From assembly GCA_045591315.1 (NCBI GenBank), contig JAZNSN010000004.1, positions 20,222 through 84,221 on the forward strand: 64,000 nt of DNA, given 5' to 3'. Under the pieces are notes generated by a model that was not told the DNA's origin, ran no database searches, and saw only the letters and a list, made by a program, of their open reading frames with translations. Shown here piece after piece: positions 8,693-17,507 of the stretch. Source of the stretch: HGM04593 sp045591315 (lineage in GTDB: Bacteria; Bacteroidota; Bacteroidia; Bacteroidales; Bacteroidaceae). Positions within the stretch are counted from its first letter, which is position 1. Each line of letters begins with the position of its first letter. A program made the translations under genes and the position numbers.

Positions 8693-9682
8693 ATGAAAAG
8701 AACCAGAATTGCAGCCATCATAATGGCAGGAGCATTTGCTTTGACTGCAAATGCACAGAAAGTTGATTTCTCGTCAGTTTCTGTACCGGAAGAATCAGGT
8801 ATCGACTTTGTAAGAATCACACAGAACGGCGACTATGTTTACATGCCGAAAGTAAAAAGAAGTTCAAAGGGAGCGACATGGGATCCCAACTACATTCTTG
8901 CGATTTCAAAGGACGGAAGTGACATCGCATACCTGTCAACAAGAAACAAGACTACCAACATCTTCATCAAATCATTGATCAAGCAGGGAAGTTCAATACA
9001 GAGAACAACACGCCAGAATGTTGTGGACTTCACATATTCACCCGATGGAGAGTACATCTGCTTCTCCGAAAGAAGAGGAAAGAACACACATATTTTCCAG
9101 ACAAGTTCTACAAAAGGATTCGTATGCCGCCAGTTCACTGGTGACAGTCAGGACTTCGCACCAATCTATTCTCACGACATGAGCCAGATACTCTTTACAC
9201 GTCAAGAGAACAAGAGCAGCACTATATGGAGCTACAACATCAAGAACAACTTCCTTTCAACATATACAAAAGGACTTTGCCCCTACCCTGCAAATGAGAA
9301 AGACACATACTATTGCACACGAATCAACAACGAAGGGAGAGGAGAAATCTGGAGAATCAATTATGAAACCGGTATAGAAGAGTGCATCATTTCAGACCAC
9401 GAACGCAGTTTCTCTTCCCCAAGACTATCTCCATGCGGACAGTGGATGTTGCTTACAGGTAGCAGCAAGATGGTTAACGGAAAATCGGTTTATTGGAATA
9501 CCGACATCTACGTTGCAAGACTCGACGGAACCAGTATCTCACAGCTCACATTCCATGGTGCTGACGACTTGTGCCCGGTGTGGAGCAAGGATGGCAACTT
9601 CATCTATTTCATATCACAGAGAGGCAATGCCGAAAAGTTTGCAAACATATGGAGCATGCCTTTTATTCCACCTACCGAATAA
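8693..9682 (+). CDS. Secreted TolB-like beta-propeller protein
   Basis: The protein has 329 residues. An N-terminal signal peptide (MKRTRIAAIIMAGAFALTANA, cut after about residue 21) directs it out of the cytoplasm. The rest is built of PD40/WD40-like blades of the TolB type, with repeated motifs such as NYILAISKDGSDIAYLS, TYSPDGEYICFSERRG, RLSPCGQWMLLTGSS and PVWSKDGNFIYFISQRG. Such propellers usually bind proteins or glycans in the periplasm or outer surface; no catalytic domain is attached. It is a single-gene unit with its own promoter and two strong hairpins downstream. Function beyond a binding scaffold is not known. Confidence 0.8.
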   Translation: MKRTRIAAIIMAGAFALTANAQKVDFSSVSVPEESGIDFVRITQNGDYVYMPKVKRSSKGATWDPNYILAISKDGSDIAYLSTRNKTTNIFIKSLIKQGSSIQRTTRQNVVDFTYSPDGEYICFSERRGKNTHIFQTSSTKGFVCRQFTGDSQDFAPIYSHDMSQILFTRQENKSSTIWSYNIKNNFLSTYTKGLCPYPANEKDTYYCTRINNEGRGEIWRINYETGIEECIISDHERSFSSPRLSPCGQWMLLTGSSKMVNGKSVYWNTDIYVARLDGTSISQLTFHGADDLCPVWSKDGNFIYFISQRGNAEKFANIWSMPFIPPTE

Positions 9683-9691
9683 AATTCGCTC

Positions 9692-9740
9692 CATTATAAA
9701 ACAGTTCCTGACCAGACCGGTCAGGAACTGTTTTATAATG
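9692..9740. terminator. Perfect 22-bp inverted repeat, probably bidirectional terminator
   Basis: Arms 9692-9713 and 9719-9740 are perfect complements around a 5-base loop. The outer end of each arm is AT-rich, so the structure could stop transcription from either strand. It lies 9 bases after the propeller gene stop. Confidence 0.7.
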
Positions 9741-9752
9741 ACGCTCTCTAAG

Positions 9753-9784
9753 GCGGTACTTTCAAAACAGAAAGTACCGCTTTT
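9753..9784 (+). terminator. Second intrinsic terminator after the propeller gene
   Basis: An 11-bp perfect stem (9753-9763 with 9770-9780, loop AAAACA) is followed by TTTT. It stands directly behind the 22-bp hairpin, giving a tandem terminator. Confidence 0.75.
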
Positions 9785-9968
9785 CACAAAGCAGTACTTC
9801 CAACATTTACTAAACAACTAAGAAAAAACTATACTATCATCTTGCTCTTCATCAACTGAGAGCAATGCAAATATATCGAACATTTTTCTTTTTCCAAACA
9901 AAAAACAAGAAATAAAAATTAAACAGAGAAAATATTCAACAATCTCCCATATTTACACAACTAATCCA

Positions 9969-11183
9969 TCAACGCAGACGGTGACGCATAAAGTGCCCTG
10001 CCACGTACGACTTGAAATATATGAATGCTGCAACTACAAGTATTGCAGCAAAAATGAAGCTATCGGCAAAGCCATTTACCGACAATGCTCCTCCAAGCAG
10101 CATGCCGGCACCTATGCCGACATCCCAACCGGTAAGATATGTAGCATTAGCCGTCGCACGTCTTGAATGCGAAGCCATATTTATAAACAAAGTATTGAAT
10201 GCCGGGAATATTGTGCCGAAACCATATCCCAGAAGGAATGCCGAAACGAAATAGAGAACGTATGCCATATCTGTATCAAAGCCTGCAACAAGGGCAAGAA
10301 GAGCCTCGCCGCAAACCCCGGCAATGGCAATCGCGATTCCCCGTACAATAGTCTGCGTAATAAGCCCCTTATCGACAAGTTTTCCCGAAACAAGGCGCGA
10401 TACAATGAGACCCGCAGCCTGAACAGTGAAGAACAGGCCGGCCCCGTTCACAACCCCAACCTCTTCGGCATAGATAGCTATATAGCTCGATGTCATTCCG
10501 TATGGTATTGCAAGCATGAAGAATGCTATTGAAGCAGGAATACCCTCAAGAAGGAAAAAACGGTCAATGGAAAGCAATTTGCCGCCTACCGCCAATGACT
10601 GTCTCTTCTTTACCTTGACAAGCACTGCGAGAAGAAGACCGACCGCAGCAGAGAGCAAGGCTGCAAGAAAAAGCAGAGTATAATTTCCCTCCGATATTAT
10701 AAAAAGACCGGCCATAGGGCCGAAAGCCATGGCAAGATTATTTGTCACACCGAAATATCCCAACCCCTCACCGCGTCTTGATGACGGCATTATATCTATT
10801 ACCAGGGTATTTCCTGTCGTGTTAAGCGCACCGAATGCAAATCCGTGGAGCACACGCAACAGCACAAAGGCTACAATGCTTTGGTCAACAAAGAAATAGC
10901 CGGCATAGGATATGGCAAACAAGACGTATGCCGTAACATACACCTTCTTTCTCTGGAAATAATCGGCAATGAAGCCAGCAAAAGGACGTATGCAAAGTAC
11001 TGCTACAACATAACATGCAAGCAAGAGACCTACCATGCTTGAATCGACATCGAAATAATCTACAATGTAGAAAGGCAATGTAGGTACAAGCAGGAAGAAT
11101 GAAAAGGCAGTAAGAAAGTTGGCGAAGCACATGAACATGTAGCTACGCGTAAAAAGTTCTTCCTTATGGGCAGCAGTTGTCAT
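9969..11183 (-). CDS. MFS transporter (drug/sugar efflux type)
   Basis: This 404-residue protein has about 12 membrane helices and a central cytoplasmic loop (KVKKRQSLAVGG, near 193-204). The motif after helix 2, RPFAGFIADYFQRKKVY, is the MFS loop 2-3 signature (G-x-x-x-D-x-x-x-R-K type). The overall pattern resembles the DHA1/YfcJ-like efflux group. The substrate cannot be read from the sequence. It is the last gene of a minus-strand run starting with the MORN protein; the preceding gene ends 7 bases upstream, so it is probably co-transcribed. Confidence 0.85.
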   Translation of the reverse strand: MTTAAHKEELFTRSYMFMCFANFLTAFSFFLLVPTLPFYIVDYFDVDSSMVGLLLACYVVAVLCIRPFAGFIADYFQRKKVYVTAYVLFAISYAGYFFVDQSIVAFVLLRVLHGFAFGALNTTGNTLVIDIMPSSRRGEGLGYFGVTNNLAMAFGPMAGLFIISEGNYTLLFLAALLSAAVGLLLAVLVKVKKRQSLAVGGKLLSIDRFFLLEGIPASIAFFMLAIPYGMTSSYIAIYAEEVGVVNGAGLFFTVQAAGLIVSRLVSGKLVDKGLITQTIVRGIAIAIAGVCGEALLALVAGFDTDMAYVLYFVSAFLLGYGFGTIFPAFNTLFINMASHSRRATANATYLTGWDVGIGAGMLLGGALSVNGFADSFIFAAILVVAAFIYFKSYVAGHFMRHRLR

Positions 11184-11190
11184 TTATAAA

Positions 11191-12339
11191 TCAATATCCG
11201 TAAAGATAATACCACCAGTATGTACGGCCGTAAGACTTACGTACCATGTTGCTCCTTACCACGAAGTCGTCATGCTCCAGTTCGGTATTTCTTAACGAAT
11301 CGAAAGCCAGGATAACAGAGTCATCCGTAAACTCAGGAACATAAGCAGAATCTATTTCGGAATAGAGCACAAGAGCCTCACGGTAATGTTTCGGCAACTT
11401 TCCAACATCTACCGAGTCGTTCAGCCCGTATAGCGACTCCTTGAATTCAAGCAATCTTTTTTCGAGCAGCAATGCCGACAGATAGTACTCCTTAGCGATA
11501 CTGCTTGCGGAATCGGCATAAGCAAGTCCCTTAAGAAAACCCACTACATCTTCATTGTTGCCGGGTTCGGCACCAATCAAGGCAAAGACACTGTCGGGAA
11601 CAAGGGGAGAATTCTGTTTTTTGCCAGGAAGGAGAGCTTTAGCAGCATAGTGTTGCGGGTACTCAAAGAGCTTTTCACCCAAAACACCTTCCTTGGCCAT
11701 GACATAGGCACGGAGTGCTGTCAACTGCGGTGAGGCATCGAGTGAATTATATCCTATAAGCAGAGCCTCTGCAGTTTCTCCGTTCTTGTAATGCGAAGCG
11801 ACGAATGCTTCACGCTTTATATTCTCCTCGCTGCTGGACAATGTTCCTATAAGGGAGAAAAGCAACACCATCAGAATAAAATTCCTCCAAAGAATCTTGT
11901 TCTTGCTCATTGCAAGGTTCTTTATCTTTTCGAACAGCATTCTGTGAAGCACGAAAGAGAGAAAAAGATAAACAACTGTTCCTGCAACGAAGATAAAGAC
12001 CCAGCCCCAAACAGAATAGTCACCTGTAAAGAGGGAACGGTCTATGTCGGTAATGAAAGCCAGCATAAGCGATGAAGGCAGATATGCTATTGCCGTCCAT
12101 TCACGCTGGAAACGTGCAAAGCGGTTCATCCATACAGCAAGTACAGTCAGGAATGCTGTTACAATTCCAGCAACGACTATGCTATTATATTCAAGCTTGC
12201 CAGTTGCAACATGATTGTACATCATTTCAAGCAACGGAGCCTGGTAGAATGCAATGAACGTAAATGAGAACAAAGCAAAGAGAGTGGCACATGTATATGC
12301 CACTACCCTTTGCAATCTTATTTCGCTGCTGTTTCTCAT
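11191..12339 (-). CDS. Membrane protein of unknown function
   Basis: I do not recognise this 382-residue protein. Four membrane helices occupy about residues 15-160 (for example VVAYTCATLFALFSFTFIAF, NFILMVLLFSLIGTLSSS). The remaining 200 residues form a soluble, helix-rich domain, probably facing the periplasm, with TPR-like character (AEALLIGYNSLDASPQLTAL). Similar proteins with an N-terminal membrane domain and a C-terminal helical repeat are common unnamed genes in Bacteroides. It starts 6 bases after glgB and ends 7 bases before the MFS gene, so it belongs to that operon. Confidence 0.7.
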   Translation of the reverse strand: MRNSSEIRLQRVVAYTCATLFALFSFTFIAFYQAPLLEMMYNHVATGKLEYNSIVVAGIVTAFLTVLAVWMNRFARFQREWTAIAYLPSSLMLAFITDIDRSLFTGDYSVWGWVFIFVAGTVVYLFLSFVLHRMLFEKIKNLAMSKNKILWRNFILMVLLFSLIGTLSSSEENIKREAFVASHYKNGETAEALLIGYNSLDASPQLTALRAYVMAKEGVLGEKLFEYPQHYAAKALLPGKKQNSPLVPDSVFALIGAEPGNNEDVVGFLKGLAYADSASSIAKEYYLSALLLEKRLLEFKESLYGLNDSVDVGKLPKHYREALVLYSEIDSAYVPEFTDDSVILAFDSLRNTELEHDDFVVRSNMVRKSYGRTYWWYYLYGY

Positions 12340-12345
12340 TAGATG

Positions 12346-14352
12346 CTATTCTTTGTTCTTTTTCAGTACAAGTGCAGTACGTGCCGGCAGATAAAGCATA
12401 AGCCATCCTTTCTTGCGACGTGCATGCAGCTTATCGTACTGGGTGAAGTGTGTCTGCTTGTCATCCACAAGCGCATTGCCGCCGAAACGTTCTGCATCGG
12501 TATTGAGGACAATGTTATAAGAGCCCTCCGGAACGAGCAGACCGTAATCGGTGAACGAACGGTTGTGGCTGAAGTTGAACACGAAGATGAGATCCTTGCG
12601 CGAGAACGCCAATACTTGGTCACCGTCATTGTGCCATACTTCCTGAACCGGGCGGTTCTGGAAATTGCGCACGTTTCCTACCAGGTCTATCATCTCCTTG
12701 TCGAACTGGCCAAGCAGCGTATAATTATAGTTAGGATTATCGACAAGACTCCACTGACGACGCGCATATTTATGGCTCCAGCCATTGCCTTCGCGCGGGA
12801 AGTCTATCCATTCGGGATGACCGAACTCATTGCCCATGAAGTTCAAGTAACCACCGTTTATGGTTGCTACTGTCATGAGACGTATCATCTTGTGCAAAGC
12901 AATGCCACGTGATACCATATATGTTTCGTCACCTCGGTTGAAGTGCCAGTACATATCGGAGTCGATAAGGCGGAATATTATCGTCTTGTCACCGACCAGT
13001 GCCTGGTCGTGGCTCTCGGCATAGGAGATAGTCTTCTCGTCCTTGCGGCGGTTTGTGAGTTCCCAAAAGATTTCAGACGGCTTCCAGTCCTCGTCCTTGC
13101 GTTCCTTTATTATCTTTATCCAGAAGTCGGGGATGTTCATTGCCATACGGTAATCAAATCCATAGCCGCCATCATCTATAGGAGCAGCCAGGCCTGGCAT
13201 GCCCGAAACCTCCTCTGCGATTGTAATGGCCTTAGGATTCACCTCATGTATAAGTCTGTTGGCAAGAGTGAGATAGCAGATGGCATCACCGTTCTGTCCG
13301 GCATTGAAGTAGTCGCCGTAACCGCAGAAAGCCTCACCAAGTCCATGGCTATAATATATCATGGATGTAACGCCGTCGAAGCGAAAACCGTCGAACTTGA
13401 ACTCCTCAAGCCAGTACTTGCAGTTCGAAAGAAGGAAATGCACGACCTCGTTCTTTCCGTAGTCGAAGCATAGTGAATCCCATGCACTATGTATGCGCTT
13501 GTCATCACCGTAAAAATATTGTGCCGGGTCACCGTCAAGAAGTCCAAGCCCCTCATTCTCGTTCTTTACTGCATGAGAGTGCACAAGGTCCATGATTACA
13601 GCTATACCCATTCCGTGAGCTGCATCAATGAGTTCCTTGAGTTCCTCCGGAGTTCCAAAACGCGATGATGCTGCAAAGAAGCTTGATACATGGTAGCCGA
13701 AGCTTCCATAATAGGGATGCTCCTGGATTGCCATTATCTGAATGCAGTTATATCCGTCAGCAGCGATACGCGGCAGAACTTTCTCGCGGAACTCGCGATA
13801 TGTACCGACCTTTTCTTCTTCCTGAGCCATACCAATATGGCACTCGTATATCAGCAACGGAGTACGTTTGGGAGTAAACTTCTTGTTCTTGAATACATAC
13901 TCCTCCTCCGGAGCCCAAACCTGTGCACTGAATATCTTCGTAGCATCATCCTGCACCACTCTACGCACCCAAGCCGGAATTCTTTCGCCACAGCCTCCGT
14001 CCCAATATACCTTCATCTTGTAGTGCTGTCCATGAGAAAGGGCCTTACGTGGCATACGCCTTTCCCAAACACCCCCAGGCAAAGCCTTCAGCTCATATTC
14101 GGGACGCTCTTCCCAATTAGAGAAGTCTCCTATGAGCACAATCCTCTTAGCATTCGGTGCCCATTCGCGGAACACCCAACCACTTGATGTACGGTGTAAG
14201 CCGAAGTAAAGATAACCTGAAGCGAAATTCGACAATGTCTGTCGTCCGTTCTTTGTAAACTCTCTCTCCCTCTGCAGGAAATATCGGTATCTGCCCTCAA
14301 TATCCAAGCTATAAGGAGCCAAATAGGCATCACGTTCTACAAGTTTCAGCAT
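12346..14352 (-). CDS. glgB: 1,4-alpha-glucan branching enzyme
   Basis: This 668-residue GH13 enzyme introduces alpha-1,6 branches into glycogen. It has an N-terminal CBM48-like domain (about 30-150, with WVFREWAPNAKRIVLIGDFS), a catalytic barrel and a C-terminal beta domain. Catalytic landmarks are the nucleophile Asp326 in DGFRFDGVTSM, the acid/base Glu in IAEEVSG at about 380-381, and the transition-state Asp in YAESHDQAL. It acts in the cytoplasm; no signal peptide is present. The eukaryote-like length and motifs suit the branching enzymes of Bacteroidetes. It lies 39 bases after the YhcH-like gene. No glycogen synthase is in the window. Confidence 0.93.
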   Translation of the reverse strand: MLKLVERDAYLAPYSLDIEGRYRYFLQREREFTKNGRQTLSNFASGYLYFGLHRTSSGWVFREWAPNAKRIVLIGDFSNWEERPEYELKALPGGVWERRMPRKALSHGQHYKMKVYWDGGCGERIPAWVRRVVQDDATKIFSAQVWAPEEEYVFKNKKFTPKRTPLLIYECHIGMAQEEEKVGTYREFREKVLPRIAADGYNCIQIMAIQEHPYYGSFGYHVSSFFAASSRFGTPEELKELIDAAHGMGIAVIMDLVHSHAVKNENEGLGLLDGDPAQYFYGDDKRIHSAWDSLCFDYGKNEVVHFLLSNCKYWLEEFKFDGFRFDGVTSMIYYSHGLGEAFCGYGDYFNAGQNGDAICYLTLANRLIHEVNPKAITIAEEVSGMPGLAAPIDDGGYGFDYRMAMNIPDFWIKIIKERKDEDWKPSEIFWELTNRRKDEKTISYAESHDQALVGDKTIIFRLIDSDMYWHFNRGDETYMVSRGIALHKMIRLMTVATINGGYLNFMGNEFGHPEWIDFPREGNGWSHKYARRQWSLVDNPNYNYTLLGQFDKEMIDLVGNVRNFQNRPVQEVWHNDGDQVLAFSRKDLIFVFNFSHNRSFTDYGLLVPEGSYNIVLNTDAERFGGNALVDDKQTHFTQYDKLHARRKKGWLMLYLPARTALVLKKNKE

Positions 14353-14391
14353 GGCTATGTCTTGTTATGGTTATTATTAATGGATTTTCTT

Positions 14392-14838
14392 TTATACGGC
14401 AACCTTTACTATTGCCTTTTTCATCGGTACTGAAGTTATTGCCGGGGCATGTGCATCCTGTGGGAAAAACATGACAAACTCCCCTTTTGCCACATTCAGA
14501 TACTCTCTTGCAAGTTCTCCTTTGGGATACAATGCCGCATCATCAGTTTCCACATAATCGGGGACAGGAAGCTTGTCGAGAGGAGTATAGCCCATAACCT
14601 CATCGGCAGTCAGAGGTATCTGTATATCTATATACCTGCGATGAACCTCCAATAGAGCCTCTTCCTTGCTCTTGGGATTAATCTCTGCAATATTTATGAA
14701 CACAAGTTCTCCGCATACTTCGTTCCTGCCCAACGGCAAGAGATTCAGGTCGTTGTTGGATATAAACTCTATCGCTTTCTTGAAATTAGGATTAAGCGAT
14801 TCATACATTCCGATATTCTTTAATGAGTCAAGTATCAT
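14392..14838 (-). CDS. YhcH/YjgK/YiaL-family protein
   Basis: This 148-residue cupin-like protein carries the family landmarks EAHRRYIDIQI-like (here LLEVHRRYIDIQIPLTADEV) and a C-terminal MFFPQDAHAPAI stretch with metal-ligand His. The family (DUF386) is linked to sialic acid and other sugar catabolism, with members suggested to act as sugar anomerases or isomerases. No sugar operon surrounds it here: it lies between the MORN protein (6-base gap) and glgB (39-base gap). The exact substrate is unknown. Confidence 0.85.
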   Translation of the reverse strand: MILDSLKNIGMYESLNPNFKKAIEFISNNDLNLLPLGRNEVCGELVFINIAEINPKSKEEALLEVHRRYIDIQIPLTADEVMGYTPLDKLPVPDYVETDDAALYPKGELAREYLNVAKGEFVMFFPQDAHAPAITSVPMKKAIVKVAV

Positions 14839-14844
14839 AACGTG

Positions 14845-16017
14845 TCATTGATTTTGTAATGTTCCCAAATTATATACACATTCACGGATAACATTGCCAT
14901 CGGAGTCCTTAACGATGAACTTGCCGTTCCGCTGTCCTTCGACAAATGTACCCTCATATCTTTTCCCGTCCTTATCAAGAGCCACTCCGGCACCATGCTC
15001 GTGACCTCTTGCAAAGCCTCCCCTATATTTTATGCCATTGCTCAGACGTAATATGCCTTGTCCGTGCATCATATCATCAACCCACTCCCCTTCATAAACA
15101 TCACCGTTGGACCATGTGTATTTCCCTTTGCCCGAACGCTTGTTCGCTTTCCAGTTGCCGTCATAGACATCACCGTTGGGAAGATAAAGATGCCCGTGCC
15201 CTTCTCTTTTGCCATCAACAAAATAGCCCTCATAGCGTGTACTGTCAGCCGATACGTATTTGCCATGCCCGTGCCATTTTCCTTCTTTGAATGAGCCGGA
15301 ATATGATTCGCCGTCAACAGCCTTGTACTCACCGGAGCCATGACATTCATTATTCAGCCACGAGCCCTCATAACGGTCACCGGCTGCATTGACATACACT
15401 CCTTCGCCATGCCTCATGCCATTATTCCAAGAGCCTACATACCTGCTGTTGTCCGGCCAGATGAATGTTCCCGAACCGGAATACTTGTCACCCTTCCACT
15501 CCCCTGTATATGAAGCTCCGTTCTTGAAGAAATAGCTTCCTACACCACTCCTCTGGTCCTCATACCATGTACCGGTATAGAAATCACCATTAGAATAATC
15601 GATACGTCCTTGTCCGTGCTGATAATCGTTATACCATTGACCGTCATACACACTGCCGTCCCTGAAATGGAAAACGCCTTTGCCATGCTGTCTGTCATTC
15701 TTGAACTCTCCTTCATACCATTCACCATCCTTAAAACGATAGATGCCTTTCCCTTCGCGCATTCCTTTCACGAACATACCCTCATAAGTGTCGCCGTTCC
15801 TGTATTCGGCCTTTCCTTGACCATGAGGACGTTTTCTCTTTACCTCACCGTGATACTTTGTACCATTTTTCAAAGTCAAAGAGACTACACTATTCTTTTC
15901 TTTCGCATTGTCATTCTTAAGAGACAAAACCTGTACAGCATCTTTATCTTGAGCAGAAACAGATACGCAGGCTACAAAAAAGGATAGTATAAAACAAGCT
16001 ATTATTTTCTTTTTCAT
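14845..16017 (-). CDS. Secreted MORN-repeat protein
   Basis: The protein has 390 residues. A signal peptide (MKKKIIACFILSFFVACVSV) is followed, from about residue 50, by about 14 tandem MORN repeats of roughly 23 residues, each with a Y-x-G-x-W/F core (YEGEF, YDGQW, YTGTW, YVGSW, YEGSW, YEGYF, YDGNW, YEGEW and so on). There is no other domain. MORN arrays form extended beta sheets that bind proteins or phospholipids. The repeats fill almost the whole mature protein, and the export signal puts it in the periplasm or at the outer membrane. It is the first gene of a five-gene minus-strand run. Function unknown. Confidence 0.88.
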   Translation of the reverse strand: MKKKIIACFILSFFVACVSVSAQDKDAVQVLSLKNDNAKEKNSVVSLTLKNGTKYHGEVKRKRPHGQGKAEYRNGDTYEGMFVKGMREGKGIYRFKDGEWYEGEFKNDRQHGKGVFHFRDGSVYDGQWYNDYQHGQGRIDYSNGDFYTGTWYEDQRSGVGSYFFKNGASYTGEWKGDKYSGSGTFIWPDNSRYVGSWNNGMRHGEGVYVNAAGDRYEGSWLNNECHGSGEYKAVDGESYSGSFKEGKWHGHGKYVSADSTRYEGYFVDGKREGHGHLYLPNGDVYDGNWKANKRSGKGKYTWSNGDVYEGEWVDDMMHGQGILRLSNGIKYRGGFARGHEHGAGVALDKDGKRYEGTFVEGQRNGKFIVKDSDGNVIRECVYNLGTLQNQ

Positions 16018-16098
16018 TTGTCAGCAGCAATTAAAACGCGTTCCAGACGGCACACTCACGGCATTGCATAAAACAAAAACAATATGGAACGCTAAACA

Positions 16099-16130
16099 CA
16101 AAGATAATAACAAAGTTGAGAAACAACAAC
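16099..16130 (-). promoter_or_regulatory. Putative promoter of the MORN-glgB-MFS run
   Basis: On the minus strand GTTG (16127-16130) is followed after 20 bases by TATCTTTG (16099-16106), close to the Bacteroidetes TTTG-N19/20-TAnnTTTG pattern. It sits 82 bases before the MORN start and just after the terminator of the upstream gene. Confidence 0.55.
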
Positions 16131-16147
16131 GAACTGCAATTTATTTT

Positions 16148-16199
16148 AAAAAAATTACAAATATAGAACCAGGCAGTCCGAATGCTCGGACTGCCTGGT
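16148..16199 (-). terminator. Intrinsic terminator after the M16-like gene
   Basis: A perfect 14-bp stem (16168-16181 with 16186-16199, loop ATGC) is followed on the minus strand by a T-rich stretch including seven T at 16148-16154. It ends the PBP1A-kdsB-M16 unit. Confidence 0.85.
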
Positions 16200-16235
16200 A
16201 TCACTATGGAAAAGCCGCAACATAAGACATGCTTG

Positions 16236-17504
16236 TCATAGCCCAGCCACAATCTCAATCATTGACTCCTTTTTCATGTACCTGCATGCTATATCTTGGA
16301 GTTCCGCAGCTGTAATAGACCGTACAACTTCGAGATAAGCATTGACAGATAAGAAACCGTCACCCGACAGCAATGCATTTACAAAGACTTCGCTTCTTGG
16401 CGCAAGCCCTTCGAACTCACGGCACATTTCGCCGAGAATATAATTGCGGACATGCTCGACTTCTTCTTCTGGAATAGATTCATGTACAAGTTTGTCAATC
16501 TCTTTATAAATCTCTCCAATACAGCATTCTACATACTCGTTTGCTGTTTCTGAACTTATCATAAATGCATTGCGTTTGCCGTATGCGTCAATTTCGGCCG
16601 AGATGTGATATGTATATCCATTCTCCTCTCGTACATTGCTCATTAGACGGCTACCGAAATAGCCTCCCAACAGTACCGTCAGAAAACGGAATCCATACAG
16701 ATCGGAATTACCCGATTCCATAGCCATGAAACCAATCTTTATACCGCACTGCATTGTATCTTCCATCGGAATGTTGCGGCGCCCGATTATTGTTTCTGGC
16801 ATAGCCGGCTGCAAATTCTCAACCACAGGACCCGCACCCCATTCCTCTTTGCCGAAATGCAGTTCCAAAAGATTCAGCAAGTCATCATTCACGCTCCCCG
16901 AAATGAATACCGAACAATTCTTGCTGCCATAGACTTTGTTGTAATAACTCAGAATATCATCACGTGTTATCGAATCGTAATCGGAAAGTTCCACCACATG
17001 ACCTAGCGGATGACCGCTTCCCCAGAGCGAGTTTTCGAAATACCGTTGCGCAACAACATCGACCTTTCGGGTATTAACCGAATAGTATCCCTTTGCATTA
17101 CGTTTGATGATATCAAGATTATCTTGAGGAAAAACAGGTTGTTTGACGAGTGTTTCAAGCAAGCCGACCAATTCAGGAAAATGCTTTGCCAAAGCATACA
17201 ATGTGACATGATTGCAGTTCTGCGAAGAGTACGTTTCTATCCACGCACCATGAAAATCCAGTTTTCCGGAAATCTCGTCGGCACTCATTCCCCCAGCCCC
17301 CTCACGCAACATACGGTTTGTAAAAGTCGCCTGAAGAGGCTTGTCCTGCACACCATATCCGCCTCTAAACAGAAGTTCAAGACGTACTGCACCACTGGAA
17401 TCCCCTTGCAGGACATGCATAGGGACAGCATTTGGCATTACCTTTGTAACAGGCAATGCCAAATCATCCATTTCCATAGGTTTTATTACAGGCGGCTGCG
17501 TCAT
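16236..17504 (-). CDS. M16-family peptidase homologue lacking the zinc motif
   Basis: This 422-residue protein has the two-domain M16 (pitrilysin/insulinase, M16B size) fold. Landmarks are GGAGGMSADEI, the LPETIIGRR-like linker and the C-terminal NVREENGYTYHISAEID block. The R/Y substrate-binding region is visible, but the HxxEH zinc-binding motif expected near residues 60-70 is replaced by sequence around ATFTNRMLREGAGG. By family analogy it is the non-catalytic partner of a heterodimeric protease or a binding protein. No signal peptide is evident. It starts 3 bases after kdsB, so it is co-transcribed. No catalytic M16 partner is in the window. Confidence 0.85.
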   Translation of the reverse strand: MTQPPVIKPMEMDDLALPVTKVMPNAVPMHVLQGDSSGAVRLELLFRGGYGVQDKPLQATFTNRMLREGAGGMSADEISGKLDFHGAWIETYSSQNCNHVTLYALAKHFPELVGLLETLVKQPVFPQDNLDIIKRNAKGYYSVNTRKVDVVAQRYFENSLWGSGHPLGHVVELSDYDSITRDDILSYYNKVYGSKNCSVFISGSVNDDLLNLLELHFGKEEWGAGPVVENLQPAMPETIIGRRNIPMEDTMQCGIKIGFMAMESGNSDLYGFRFLTVLLGGYFGSRLMSNVREENGYTYHISAEIDAYGKRNAFMISSETANEYVECCIGEIYKEIDKLVHESIPEEEVEHVRNYILGEMCREFEGLAPRSEVFVNALLSGDGFLSVNAYLEVVRSITAAELQDIACRYMKKESMIEIVAGL

Positions 17505-17507
17505 TTA

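Noticed and set aside
9842..9865. 7-bp hairpin TTGCTCT/AGAGCAA beyond the MFS gene
   Set aside because: Stem is short with a 10-base loop and no T-run on the minus strand, so it is not convincing as the MFS terminator.
16031..16258. Minus-strand frame of 75 codons between the MORN and M16-like genes
   Set aside because: It runs through the terminator hairpin at 16168-16199 and overlaps the end of the M16-like gene; it is unlikely to be a gene.
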